From positions 51,786-115,785 of the forward strand of contig CAJTVH010000002.1 in assembly GCA_910579745.1 (NCBI GenBank): DNA of 64,000 nt, written 5' to 3'. Positions 1-8,922 of this stretch are shown one piece after another. How positions within the stretch are numbered: position 1 is the stretch's first letter; each line of letters starts with the position of its first letter. Made by a program: the position numbers and the translations under genes. Source of the stretch: an uncultured Clostridia bacterium (lineage in GTDB: Bacteria; Bacillota; Clostridia; Lachnospirales; CAG-274). The notes under the pieces were generated by a model, which did not search any database, was not told the DNA's origin, and was given only the letters and a program-made list of their open reading frames with translations.

Positions 1-2688
1 GAGGTTTTTGAGTATATTTATCCAAATATAAACGTTGACGCCGTTAAACCTTTAATTCAGGTTTATACGGGAAGAAGTGACAAGCCTTTATATGTTGTTG
101 AGGAATTATCAACGGAGCTTAAAGAGTTTTTAAGCAGAAATAATATAAAAATGGATGTTAATACGGGATTTTTTAGTGAGGATGATATTTTCCTTGATGA
201 TTTATGTTTAATTAATTGTTTTACGGGTACGAAAGTTTCAGAGTTTACCGATTCTTTCGAGGACAGCGGATGTGAGAAATATGTTATATGGCCTATAAAA
301 AATAATATTTTTGAGCGTATTAAGCCATATAACATTAATTATGACGTGAGAATTGATGAAATTCTCAGCGGTAATTTCTCAGATGAAAATAAAGATAAAA
401 TAAAAATCAAACTTGAGAAAATTGTTGACGGAACTTACAGATTTCATGTTGTGTTTCCCATTTATAAAGAGGTAAACGGCAAAGGAACATATAAACAGCT
501 ACATATTAAACATGAGTATTCAGGTGAGAGTATAATTGATATTTTTGACGTTGATATACCTTCTGTTTTTATTTGGCCATATCAAAAAATTAAAGCGCAG
601 AATAATATTTTAGGTGCTAACTTATGGAATGAGTATTATGTTTATGAGGCTATGCCGTCAAATCAGAGTGTGGATTTTAAATATATCGCGGAAATCATGG
701 TTGAGGATATAATAGCTGATAATAATTTTGATTTGGATTTAGCGTACGGCAAAGATAAAAGAGAACGATTGGTTTATAAATGTGAGGATGTACCGACACA
801 TATTATATTTAAAAAAGTATCTCTTGACGGAACGAACGGGGTAGAGCTTGGAGCTTTTATACTTCCAAAGCCTAATGAGACTATTGTAAACCCAAATTCA
901 GAAGTTGTTTATAATGTAGCCATAGATTTTGGTACAACCTCAACGGTAGCTTTTTACACAACCGACAATTTTGGGGAAAATTCAGAATTTATTGAATTTG
1001 GTAAACTTTATGAATTTAGGGAAAAAAGGGGAGGAATTCTTGAGCCGGTTGATTGCGTTGGAAAAATGGATGACAACGGCCTCAAGGTTATTTATAATAA
1101 TCCCAATTACATAGACGATAATATAGCGTATTTTTTGCCTTATCGTTATTATAACCAAAAGGCGTATCCGAGTATTTATCAGAATAACTCAAGTAAAAAA
1201 ACAGCAGACGCTAAGAATTTGTTTTCTATAGGTAATGTTATTTTTGATTATGAGATTGAGCTAAGCGCCAACGATTGTATTGAAACTGAAATGAAATGGG
1301 GAACTACGGCTGACAACAAACGAGCGCTAAAAGCTTATTTGAGCCAAATTATAAAAAATATTGTATACGCCCTTATTTATCAAAAGCAGGCCTGTAAATT
1401 TACATGGAAATTTTCTTATCCTACTTCTTTAAGGCAGGAATCGTTTGATGAGTTTAAAAATATTACAAAATCGGTAATAGATTCTCTTCGGGAATCTTGC
1501 GACAGAAACGCTTTTATATTTAACTCAAACGGCAGCCAGTATTGTTCGGAAAGTATTGTTTCCGCTAAGTTTTTTCAGGAGCAGGCGTTATCATCAAGGT
1601 GTATGCTTTATGGCTGTATAGATATTGGTGGAGGTTCAACTGATATTTCATTTTGGAAAGTTATTGAGGGTAATACTCCGAAAAATATTATACAGGTATC
1701 TGTTAATATAGCTTCGAGGCTTATATTCCTAGCTTCTATTGCCGAGCTTATCATGAGCGATACTAACGAGGAAAGCTATACAGTTTTACAGGAAAGTATC
1801 AGCGAGCTTAACAGAGCGACATATGGAAGAGCTATAGACGAGGCTATTAAGGCTATAAACGGAAACTTTGACGGAAGAGATAAAATTATGAGAAGATTTA
1901 GAACGGATATTGAACCGGCTATATTTAAATTTGGCGATAAAATAAAATCTTTTGTTGACGGCAGAGATAACGACGAGCTTATTCCGTTTAAACAAGAGCT
2001 TGTTCTTGGATTTTTTGGCATAATGTATTATTCTGTCAAATCACTTGAGCTTGTTAAGGATAGTGTGAGCGGTTCAAGAGATATTAATTTGTATTTTGCT
2101 GGAAACGGCTCAAAGATGTATAATTGGGTTGGTGAAAGATATATTACAAATATGCGAAAGGTATTATCTGATGAACTGGGAATAAATATTCATATTGAGC
2201 CGCTTAATGAAAACCATCTTAAAACGGAAGCGTCGAAAGGATTGTTGAAATTGAGCCGTATTGATATTGACAATATTGAGTTTGATAATACGGAAAAAAT
2301 GTATAACGGGGAAAAAGTCTTTGTCCGATATGAAAACAAGGACTTTGATATAGGTCCTGATTATGACCTTAAATTGAGTGAAAACTCAAAATATATTGAT
2401 TATTTCAGCGCTGACAGCGGTGAGCAAAATTTAAAATATACCTTTGAAATATCACCTAAACTTGAAAATCTTAAAAAGTTTGTCGATATTGTTAATAGGA
2501 AAATATTTAACGGTGATAAGAAAATGATAATTGATTTAAACGCTGATGATTGGCTTGATATTTATGAGGGAATGAAAGTTATTGTAAACTTAAACGCTAA
2601 CGCTCATAAAGTTGATCCTTCATTTATTATTGGAATACAGGCTATTTTAGAGATTTTACGAGGTAAACGAAATAATGGAGGTATTTGA
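1..2688 (+). CDS. Hsp70/actin-like ATPase, 5' end outside window
   Basis: The reading frame is open from the first base, so the gene starts upstream of the window; 895 residues are visible. Around residue 308 there is a phosphate-1 loop (IDFGTTST), around 541 a phosphate-2 loop (DIGGGSTD), and around 697 an adenosine-type motif (YFAGNGSK). These are the three ATP-binding signatures of the Hsp70/actin superfamily. About 300 residues precede the ATPase core and about 200 follow it, with no DnaK-type substrate-binding domain recognisable, so this is not a housekeeping chaperone. The stop codon is 2 bases before the ATG of the next gene, implying translational coupling with the membrane protein at 2691. 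Function unknown; a role as a regulatory or polymerising ATPase in a defence or signalling system is inference. Confidence 0.8.
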   Translation, partial: EVFEYIYPNINVDAVKPLIQVYTGRSDKPLYVVEELSTELKEFLSRNNIKMDVNTGFFSEDDIFLDDLCLINCFTGTKVSEFTDSFEDSGCEKYVIWPIKNNIFERIKPYNINYDVRIDEILSGNFSDENKDKIKIKLEKIVDGTYRFHVVFPIYKEVNGKGTYKQLHIKHEYSGESIIDIFDVDIPSVFIWPYQKIKAQNNILGANLWNEYYVYEAMPSNQSVDFKYIAEIMVEDIIADNNFDLDLAYGKDKRERLVYKCEDVPTHIIFKKVSLDGTNGVELGAFILPKPNETIVNPNSEVVYNVAIDFGTTSTVAFYTTDNFGENSEFIEFGKLYEFREKRGGILEPVDCVGKMDDNGLKVIYNNPNYIDDNIAYFLPYRYYNQKAYPSIYQNNSSKKTADAKNLFSIGNVIFDYEIELSANDCIETEMKWGTTADNKRALKAYLSQIIKNIVYALIYQKQACKFTWKFSYPTSLRQESFDEFKNITKSVIDSLRESCDRNAFIFNSNGSQYCSESIVSAKFFQEQALSSRCMLYGCIDIGGGSTDISFWKVIEGNTPKNIIQVSVNIASRLIFLASIAELIMSDTNEESYTVLQESISELNRATYGRAIDEAIKAINGNFDGRDKIMRRFRTDIEPAIFKFGDKIKSFVDGRDNDELIPFKQELVLGFFGIMYYSVKSLELVKDSVSGSRDINLYFAGNGSKMYNWVGERYITNMRKVLSDELGINIHIEPLNENHLKTEASKGLLKLSRIDIDNIEFDNTEKMYNGEKVFVRYENKDFDIGPDYDLKLSENSKYIDYFSADSGEQNLKYTFEISPKLENLKKFVDIVNRKIFNGDKKMIIDLNADDWLDIYEGMKVIVNLNANAHKVDPSFIIGIQAILEILRGKRNNGGI

Positions 2689-2690
2689 TT

Positions 2691-3563
2691 ATGAGTATTT
2701 ATATAAAAAATGTTTTAAAAAATATTTTGATAATGATTTTCATATTAGGCTTAATATCCTCTATGTTTACTCAAAAATCTTTCGCTGAGGTTGAAAGCGT
2801 TATTGAAAGTTCTGTCGCAATTGAAAGTTCCACAACATCATCGGCTATTTCTCCTATTTTCTCATTTGATTCTGTTAGTGGTATTATAAGTTTTTCAGTA
2901 TTGTGTGTAATGTTAGCGGCTGTAATTGTTTTTCTTGTGATTATTTTTATTATGCTCAGAAGAATTGGTGATAATTATCGTTATTATTTTAAACAGCTGA
3001 AAGTGAGTTTTAATTCTCTTAAGAAAGATTATGATACGCTGAAAGATAAAATTGATTATATTGAAAATAATTTAGACAAGTTAAAAAAGGATAGCGACGA
3101 TAAGTTTTATGGAATGGATAGAGATGTATCTAATTTGTCAAACAACACATTTAGACAAGAACAGGAAAACTTAAAATCGGGAAAAGCTGATAGAAAAGAT
3201 TTAGACACTTTACAGTCAGCTAAATATTTTACTATTAAAGAAAAGTATAATTTATATTTAAATAATCATGGAGATTTTCCTAAAGAGCTTAATGGGACGG
3301 AATGTAGTTTTAGCGAATATGGAAACCAACTTGAAAAGAAGCCAAACGGTATATTTTATGCTTTAAACTGTGGAAACAATAAATATGAGATTTATCCATC
3401 AAAAAATGTTATTATTGATGAGAGAATGAGGTCAAGATATTTATCTGTAAGCTTTTTTAAAGTCGCAAAAGGACAGGATAATAGTGTTGAGCCATGTATA
3501 TTACAGGAAAGTATGCTTGGCAAATATGATATTATCTCATTGGGTACGGTTTATTTTAAATAA
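2691..3563 (+). CDS. Membrane-anchored coiled-coil protein with C-terminal domain shared with the protein at 3998
   Basis: I do not recognise the family. The ATG at 2691 is preceded at good spacing by GGAGG (2677-2681); a TTG six bases earlier is too close to that site. The 290-residue product has an N-terminal hydrophobic segment (about 10-26, possible signal peptide ending near SFA), a Ser/Thr-rich linker, a strong transmembrane helix (about 62-88) followed by RR, a charged coiled coil (about 95-150), then a globular C-terminal domain (about 215-290). That last domain has FYAL...YEIYPSKN...VEPC...GKYDIISLG, which aligns with the end of the protein at 3998. Topology suggests a cytosolic coiled coil and C-terminal domain, placed to meet the ATPase encoded just upstream. 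Confidence 0.75.
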   Translation: MSIYIKNVLKNILIMIFILGLISSMFTQKSFAEVESVIESSVAIESSTTSSAISPIFSFDSVSGIISFSVLCVMLAAVIVFLVIIFIMLRRIGDNYRYYFKQLKVSFNSLKKDYDTLKDKIDYIENNLDKLKKDSDDKFYGMDRDVSNLSNNTFRQEQENLKSGKADRKDLDTLQSAKYFTIKEKYNLYLNNHGDFPKELNGTECSFSEYGNQLEKKPNGIFYALNCGNNKYEIYPSKNVIIDERMRSRYLSVSFFKVAKGQDNSVEPCILQESMLGKYDIISLGTVYFK

Positions 3564-3803
3564 CTATGGTGTATTTTAAAAATTAAAGTATCCATAAAAA
3601 ATTATAAAATATATCTGAATTATACTTATTTATTGATGTTCTCTAAAAATAGGTGTATACTTAAAAAATTTATTATTTATATAGTTTTTATACTGATCTT
3701 TATAATTATTTTAATGAGAAAATAAATAATAGATTTAATTTTATATTTTATACGATGAAGAAATAAAAATTTATTAAAGGAGATTGGTTGAGATAAGTTT
3801 GAA

Positions 3804-3844
3804 CGAGTAGAAGGACAAGAAAATTGCCTTCTACTCGATTTTTT
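3804..3844 (+). terminator. Perfect 11-bp hairpin with T-tract
   Basis: Arms CGAGTAGAAGG (3804-3814) and CCTTCTACTCG (3827-3837) flank a 12-base loop and are followed by ATTTTTTG. It lies 240 bases after the stop at 3563 and 150 bases before the start at 3998, so it may end the upstream operon or attenuate the downstream gene. A ribosome binding site (AAAGGAG, 3777) and an 8-codon TTG-started frame (3784-3810) run directly into the first arm. Confidence 0.7.
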
Positions 3845-3997
3845 GATGTTTCTCAAGTTTAACAAATTTTTATATTAAAAAAAATCTGTTATTTATATAA
3901 TTTTGGTGCTTTTAAGAAACTTTTTAGATATGTTTTGATACATTTAAGAATTTGAGGAGAATATTATTATTGTCTTATTATAGGAGGCGGAATTGAT

Positions 3998-4630
3998 TTG
4001 AACGAAAAGGACGCGGAAGATATAAAAAAAGAATTATTTGATTATTTTCGTGAAGATATAAAAAAAATAGTGGGTTCAATAATAATAGGAATGGATGAAA
4101 AATTTGAAAAGTTTAAAAACAATCAAATTGATTTACTTACTAATAGAATAGAGGAATTAGAAAAAATTATAAGCGACAGGGAAGAGGAACTTTTAAAAAT
4201 AAAAATTGAGATAAGAGAGTTAAAAAAAAATAAAGATAATTCCCATTTGATTAGAGACGGGAAAATAAAGATAGAAGAAAATGTTATAAGTAATGAGAAA
4301 ACAGAAGAAAATGTCAAGTTTTTTAATCTTGGAAAAATTGACAGAAGGTTTTTGAAAACAAAACTTAATTATAGCAGCGGAGATAAAGTTATGGAAGATT
4401 TAAAGGCTGATGATAAAAATAAATTTTTTTACAGAGTGGATTCGTCTGACGGATATTTTGATATTTTTCCGATTAAAGATTTGAGCAGTGATAATTTACG
4501 ATATTTGGAAAGTTTTTTTTATATAGACAAGAAAAATCAGGGAGAAATCAAGGTTATTGAAGCTTGTCGTATCGCTTCTACTTCTTATGGATATTATTAT
4601 TTTGTATCAAAAGGACGTCTTATTATATAA
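3998..4630 (+). CDS. Coiled-coil protein with the same C-terminal domain as the protein at 2691
   Basis: Family not recognised. The start is TTG at 3998, ten bases after AGGAGG (3982-3987). The 210-residue product is soluble: residues about 1-85 are a long Glu/Lys/Ile-rich coiled coil, a Lys/Asn linker follows, and residues about 140-210 form a domain aligning with the end of the 2691 protein (FYRV...FDIFPIKD...VIEACRIA...GYYYFVSKG against FYAL...YEIYPSKN...VEPCILQ...GKYDIISLG). The paired architecture, one membrane-bound and one soluble, next to an Hsp70-like ATPase suggests the three act together; this is inference. Codon and base use match the two upstream genes. Confidence 0.7.
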   Translation: MNEKDAEDIKKELFDYFREDIKKIVGSIIIGMDEKFEKFKNNQIDLLTNRIEELEKIISDREEELLKIKIEIRELKKNKDNSHLIRDGKIKIEENVISNEKTEENVKFFNLGKIDRRFLKTKLNYSSGDKVMEDLKADDKNKFFYRVDSSDGYFDIFPIKDLSSDNLRYLESFFYIDKKNQGEIKVIEACRIASTSYGYYYFVSKGRLII

Positions 4631-4944
4631 TTATACAGTTATTTCAATATATTCAAAGAAAGAATTACTTTTACTCAAAATTTTTCAAATTATTCTGTGA
4701 TTTTTTATATTATCCACTTTCGAGAAGTAATAGTGCTGACCGTTTAGTTATAAAGAAAAATGGTTTCTGTAAATGAGATTAGTATCAATATCCGTAAGAA
4801 CCTGTAATTACGATGAGTCTATAAAGGTTAAATGATTAATAGATTTTCAAAGAAAAAAGTGAGCGAAATTTGTTCATGGGCGATCATAAACATTGCTTGC
4901 CAAATGAATCAGTAAAATTATGAACGAAAATGATTTAAGAACAC

Positions 4945-4983
4945 CCTGAGAATTCCTTAGAATGGGAATTTTCAGGTTTTTTT
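4945..4983 (+). terminator. Rho-independent terminator
   Basis: A 12-bp stem with one G-U pair (CCTGAGAATTCC, 4945-4956, against GGAATTTTCAGG, 4965-4976) is followed by seven T. It sits 315 bases after the 3998 gene; nothing coding is recognised between, so it may end that transcript or an unannotated RNA. Confidence 0.7.
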
Positions 4984-5380
4984 GCGTTCTTGGGAAAAGT
5001 TCATAAATTATTGTAAATTATCATATTTTGAGTGCCAATTTGGGGAAAGGGGGTATCCCACAAATGGTATGTGAAAGTTTGCCTTGTTCTTTTCGTAAAA
5101 GGGGAGAAGTTTGCTTTGTGTTTCTGGCGTAGATTTATATGGATTTTCCCCAAATGGTGTTGGGGCTTATAAGTTGCCACATTTTATCAGAAAGGAATTA
5201 GGGGGATGCTGGGAATTTGTTGATTGATGAAGGGGAAAGATTGGATTATAATTATAAAAAGGGGTAATATACTAAAGTTAATTTTATCATAAGTATTGAA
5301 AGATAGTGTCAACTAACTTATGAAAAACTCAAGCCTAAAAAAATAGGCTTAAATGAACCTTGCGAATTATAGATATTGAT
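4984..5380. other. Gene-free stretch
   Basis: No open frame with a plausible start is seen. The strip 5030-5230 is unusually G-rich for the neighbourhood on this strand (several GGGG runs), unlike the surrounding AT-rich spacers, and lies beside the transposase remnant. It may be further decayed insertion-element DNA. Confidence 0.4.
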
Positions 5381-6080
5381 TCCAGTAATCTCTCCGAGGG
5401 CTTAAGGCGTTGCTCTAAGAATTTACAATGGACCAGTCCCTTGAACCATTTTCGGATTTTGCCCGGACCTATCATAGCCTAAAGGCAGGAAAAGAGCGCG
5501 GTTGTCCTTTTTCTGCTGGGACAGGATAATCCGTGAGCCTTATGCCAATAAACTTTCGCGTCATAGGCGGCTGCGGTACTTACGAATTTCATTGCGACAA
5601 GAGGATGGTCATTGTAGCCGTCAGCGATGAACTTAAAGTTTTCCGGCTGTTCTGTGAGTCTGAGGAAAGCCATAAAAGCATGGCGGGGGATACAGGGACC
5701 ACAATTTCTCGGTTGTCGGATATCTGGCAGCCGATGATGGAACGGGTAGCGGCTTTTATGATGAGTCAGACATGTGTTTTGAGGTCGTGTACTTTTATAT
5801 AGGTTTCATCAGCAGTAAATACACTGCCCTTTTCTTAGGGATATTGGTCAACAAAAGGATTGATGCAGATAGCGGCAGTCTTGTGGTAATTGGCTATCTG
5901 CTGGTGGGAAACGCTGATGCTGTAAAGGTCTTTTAGGGTCTGGGAGGTTTTGCGTAAGGAGAGGCCAAGTGATGTGGAAGGGTAAGCACAGGGACAAGAT
6001 GTTAGCCTTATGCTTATTGAATTTAAGGGAGGAGTTGTTTTTAGGCAGGAAGTTTAAATTCATGCTGAAAAAATCCATCG
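5380..6080 (-). pseudogene. Decayed DDE transposase
   Basis: Read on the minus strand, successive frames give pieces of a DDE-type transposase: NILSLCLPFHI, then LSLRKTSQTLKDLYSIS and HQQIANYHKTAAICINPFVD, then VFTADETYIKV (first catalytic Asp), ATRSIIGCQISDNRE, and PENFKFIADGYNDHP (second Asp). In-frame stops after DQYP and HV and at least two frameshifts separate the pieces, and the C-terminal catalytic part is unreadable. The motif order matches a family of clostridial DDE transposases with an N-terminal zinc-finger region. The base composition is more GC-rich than its flanks, consistent with import. Confidence 0.75.
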
Positions 6081-6290
6081 TGATATACTCGTTGTCGCAG
6101 GTAGCTTATTGGTATTGTGTTATGGAAACTTTTTTCTTTATTATATTACATGGTACTTTATGATACGGGATGATACTAAATGATACTTTATGTTATTTAC
6201 AGTTATTTATGTTCTGTATTATAATATATATAACACAAGAAATAAATTGAGTTATAAAAATATAAGATTTTTGTAGTTCATTAAATCTTT

Positions 6291-6456
6291 TAGAGCGTAT
6301 CTGAAAACTAAAATACGCACAAAAAAATTATAAAAAAGAAAACGAAATAGAAAGGCTTTTCTGTTTAATTGAACCGTTTTCGTTTATTTTTTAATAATTT
6401 TTTGGATATTTCGCGTATATAACTGATAGCTTATTATAGTTTTCAGATACGCCCTA
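6291..6456. repeat. MITE-like repeat A, copy 1
   Basis: A 165-bp element with terminal inverted repeats GGGCGTATCTGAAAACTA-like (left AGAGCGTATCTGAAAACTA) and TA at both outer edges. Inside is a nested palindrome around AGAAAGGCTTTTCT and a CGAAA...TTTCG arm pair, so the whole element can fold as one long hairpin. No coding capacity. Copies also at 9471, 18087 and 49600. Confidence 0.85.
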
Positions 6457-7025
6457 AGTGAGATAACTGTTTTGTTATGATCTTTAATAAAGTTTTCTAA
6501 AAAAAATAATTTATTCTTTTTCATTTATAATTTTATTTTCCTTTTTTTTTAAATTTGTTTCAGGCCGCAAATCAAAAATTAAATATTTACTATAGAAAAC
6601 ACAGGCAGTCATTAAAATATCAATTAATTCAAAATATTGTAAATATTAATCGCTATTGCCATATTTTAATGGAATTGATGATTTATATACATCTCTAAAT
6701 AATGTTATTCTTTTAAATTTAACAGAGCTTATGTCTTTATGCCTATATCTTGTTTAAAAAATTCTTTTTTAATTTTTTCCTTTGTCAAATATATATCTTA
6801 TAACGCAGAATATTTTGAAAATTATTATATCACAAATTAACGCAAGAATAAATAATAAAAACATGTTCAATATATATCACCTCTGAATTTAATTATTTTT
6901 TTTAAATAAGCGAAGATTGTGAATTTAATAAAATTTTGAGGTATTTTTCCATTGCCTTATATTAAGATGAATTATAAATTTAAAATTATTTTAAATTACC
7001 TATAAATCAAATTAGTATGTACTTA
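6457..7025. other. AT-rich spacer with one candidate small gene
   Basis: Very AT-rich and without long frames on either strand. The only candidate is the small minus-strand membrane peptide listed at 6769-6870. Confidence 0.4.
6769..6870 (-). CDS. Candidate 33-residue membrane peptide
   Basis: On the minus strand a GAGGTGAT ribosome binding site precedes a TTG-started frame of 33 codons. The product starts MNMFLLFILALI, is almost wholly hydrophobic for about 25 residues and ends in a basic tail (RYIFDKGKN), as in single-span small membrane proteins. It lies 156 bases downstream of the Spo0A-like gene on the same strand. No homolog is recalled. Short length in AT-rich DNA makes chance possible, and only the binding site and the hydrophobic-basic pattern support it. 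Confidence 0.35.
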   Translation of the reverse strand: MNMFLLFILALICDIIIFKIFCVIRYIFDKGKN

Positions 7026-7400
7026 TTATTTATTATTATATTCCGACTGATAATTTCTTTCTACATAATCAGCGATGCAAGCAATAAATACTGAGTTTGA
7101 AACAGTTCCTGTCCGCTTTGATACTTGCCCTCTAAAAATTTTTAAATATTCCGCATTGCTTTGATAAAAAACACAATCTTTAGTGTATCTTATACTTCTT
7201 TCTATTTTACTTGCTGTCGCGCCCCAACTAATATAAAGTTTAGCTACTTCTGGATATAAAGATTTTGTTATTTTGTTTAAAATAGTTTTATCTTTTAAGA
7301 CTAATAAAACGGCCGCTTTTGTATACTCAAAACCCTTGTTTGATATTGAACAGCCAATTTCTTTGAGCGTATCAATTAAAAAATCCTCTTTGCCTTTCAT
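7026..7400 (-). CDS. Stand-alone Spo0A C-terminal-type DNA-binding protein
   Basis: The 124-residue product aligns with the DNA-binding effector domain of Spo0A, the sporulation master regulator: LKEIGCSISNKGFEYTKAA, then ITKSLYPEVAKLY, then ATASKIERSIRY (the recognition-helix region), then SNSVFIACIADYV at the end. The N-terminal receiver domain with its phosphorylated Asp is absent, so it cannot be controlled by the phosphorelay in the usual way. ATG at 7400 is preferred because GAGGGTGA lies just before it; a GTG three codons upstream overlaps that site. It stands alone in mobile-element-rich DNA. It may compete for 0A boxes or act as an accessory regulator; that role is inference. Confidence 0.8.
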   Translation of the reverse strand: MKGKEDFLIDTLKEIGCSISNKGFEYTKAAVLLVLKDKTILNKITKSLYPEVAKLYISWGATASKIERSIRYTKDCVFYQSNAEYLKIFRGQVSKRTGTVSNSVFIACIADYVERNYQSEYNNK

Positions 7401-7827
7401 TTTAATCACCCTCGTTTCTTTAATAGTAATTTTAAAAATATCAGTATTAAAACAAGACAGATAATTTATTATGCGGTTATAGATTTCAACTATTGTAAAT
7501 TAAAAAACTGTATCATTACAAATCATAGTTTATATAAAATAATATAATTAATATTGACTTTATTTTACATATTAAAACATATTTATATTATACATCAGTT
7601 TAAATTTATATTCAAGCATAATCGTACCTAATAGCTAATATAATATTATCTTTTAGCAATAAATTTAATAATTTATCTATTACATCTTAACTATTAAGTA
7701 TTCTATGTGTATTTTTATATGATTTTACTAATAATTATATTTGCTATAAGTAACGTTTATAGTATCAAACAGATAATTTAAACATAATTCAATAAGCTAT
7801 AAGATAACATTAGGAGGTCTAAGTGAT
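7401..7827. other. Divergent intergenic region
   Basis: About 430 bases of very AT-rich DNA between two divergently transcribed regulators, the Spo0A-like gene (minus) and the XRE gene (plus). It must hold both promoters; no convincing -35/-10 pair could be singled out by eye. Confidence 0.4.
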
Positions 7828-8169
7828 ATGATACTTGAAAAGGATATAGGCAAAGCAATTAAAAAGGCACGAGAACGAGAGGGACTTACACAAGAAAGTT
7901 TAGCTGAATTAATTAATATTTCACCTACATTTCTTAGACATATTGAAACAGGAAGAAGATTACCGTCAGTGACTACTTTATATCATCTTGCTTTAGAATT
8001 AAATATGTCGGTTGATGAAATTTTTTTCCATAGACAGATATCAACTCAATTTACTCTTATAAATATAGAAAAAAATTTATCTGAATACTCAATACAAGAA
8101 TTAGCTTTAATTAATTTACTTATTGATTCTGTTCATAAAATATTAGGAAATAAAGATAATATTCAGTAA
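7828..8169 (+). CDS. XRE-family helix-turn-helix regulator
   Basis: The 113-residue protein has an N-terminal Cro/C1-type helix-turn-helix (residues about 8-62: IGKAIKKAREREGLTQ, then LAELINISPTFLRHIETGRR) followed by a short helical tail, the layout of small phage- and element-borne repressors. ATG at 7828 follows AGGAGG at good spacing (7812-7817). It is divergent from the Spo0A-like gene and upstream of a broken transposase, so it may be an orphan repressor of a lost element. Target unknown. Confidence 0.85.
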   Translation: MILEKDIGKAIKKAREREGLTQESLAELINISPTFLRHIETGRRLPSVTTLYHLALELNMSVDEIFFHRQISTQFTLINIEKNLSEYSIQELALINLLIDSVHKILGNKDNIQ

Positions 8170-8317
8170 TTGTAATATACATTATAAATATATTTTATAA
8201 AACTATATTATTATTGCAAATTTTAATTTTCTTAAATTATAAAAATTCTACTGAAAATTAAAATTTGTACAAAATTGACACTTGAGTTATAATGAATTAA
8301 AAAAGCGGAAAAAAGCA

Positions 8318-8922
8318 ATGGCAAATAAAATATACGAAATCAGAGATGAACAATGGGATCAAATAAAAGATATGTTTCCAAAAGCAAAACAGGCAGACCG
8401 CCAAAAGATAACAGAGTTATATTTAACGCTATATTATGGTTCGTGAGAAGCGGTGTGGCGTGGGCAGACATATCCCAAGGCGATATGGTCCTTATCAAAC
8501 TGTTTACAGTCGTTTTTGCAAACAGCGTGACGATGTTACCTTTTTGCGCATTTTCAAAATTTTAAGTGAAGACGCTGATTTTGAAAATCTCAGTATTGAC
8601 AGTACCTCTGTAAAAGCAGATCCACAGAGTGCGGGGTGCAAAAAAATGCTGTAAATGCTGAAAAAAATCAGTTTATCAGAGTCAGCCAAGGTGATAAAAC
8701 AACTAAAATCCATGCTATCGTCGATGGTTTAGGTAATTCTGTGTGTTTTATGTTCAGCAAAGGAAAAACTCTGTTTCTGTTGTCATTGTTGATTTATTAT
8801 CAGATATAGGTATTTCCGGAAATAATATTCTTTCTGATAAAGCTTACGAAACAGCTCAAATCCGCGGATATATTGAAAGTCAAAACGCAAAATATACAAT
8901 TCCTCCTAAAAGTAATTATCCA
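8318..8922 (+). pseudogene. IS5-type transposase, frameshifted and truncated
   Basis: From ATG 8318 the frame reads MANKIYEIRDEQWDQIKDMF, the usual start of IS5-group transposases. Then it must shift frame near 8400 to give GRPPKDNRVIFNAILWFVRS, again near 8470 to give RRYGPYQTVYSRFCKQRDD, at an A-run near 8640 to continue NAEKNQFIRVSQG, and once more near 8750. The DSTSVKADPQSAG segment around the first catalytic Asp normally reads ...VKAHP.... The match ends at PPKSNYP, before the C-terminal catalytic Glu region, where it abuts an unrelated minus-strand gene remnant. More than one frameshift and the missing end rule out a functional programmed-frameshift IS. Confidence 0.85.

Noticed and set aside
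3677..3865. 62-codon minus-strand frame between the coiled-coil genes
   Set aside because: Low-complexity, spans the terminator hairpin, and has no ribosome binding site.
4564..4776. 70-codon plus-strand frame overlapping the end of the 3998 gene
   Set aside because: Mostly out-of-frame reading of the conserved C-terminal domain followed by AT-rich spacer; no start signal.
5533..6163. Plus-strand frames over the transposase remnant
   Set aside because: They are the antisense of the decayed minus-strand transposase, whose motifs are recognisable.
8318..8922. Functional IS5 element using one programmed frameshift
   Set aside because: At least three separate frame changes are needed and the C-terminal catalytic region is missing.
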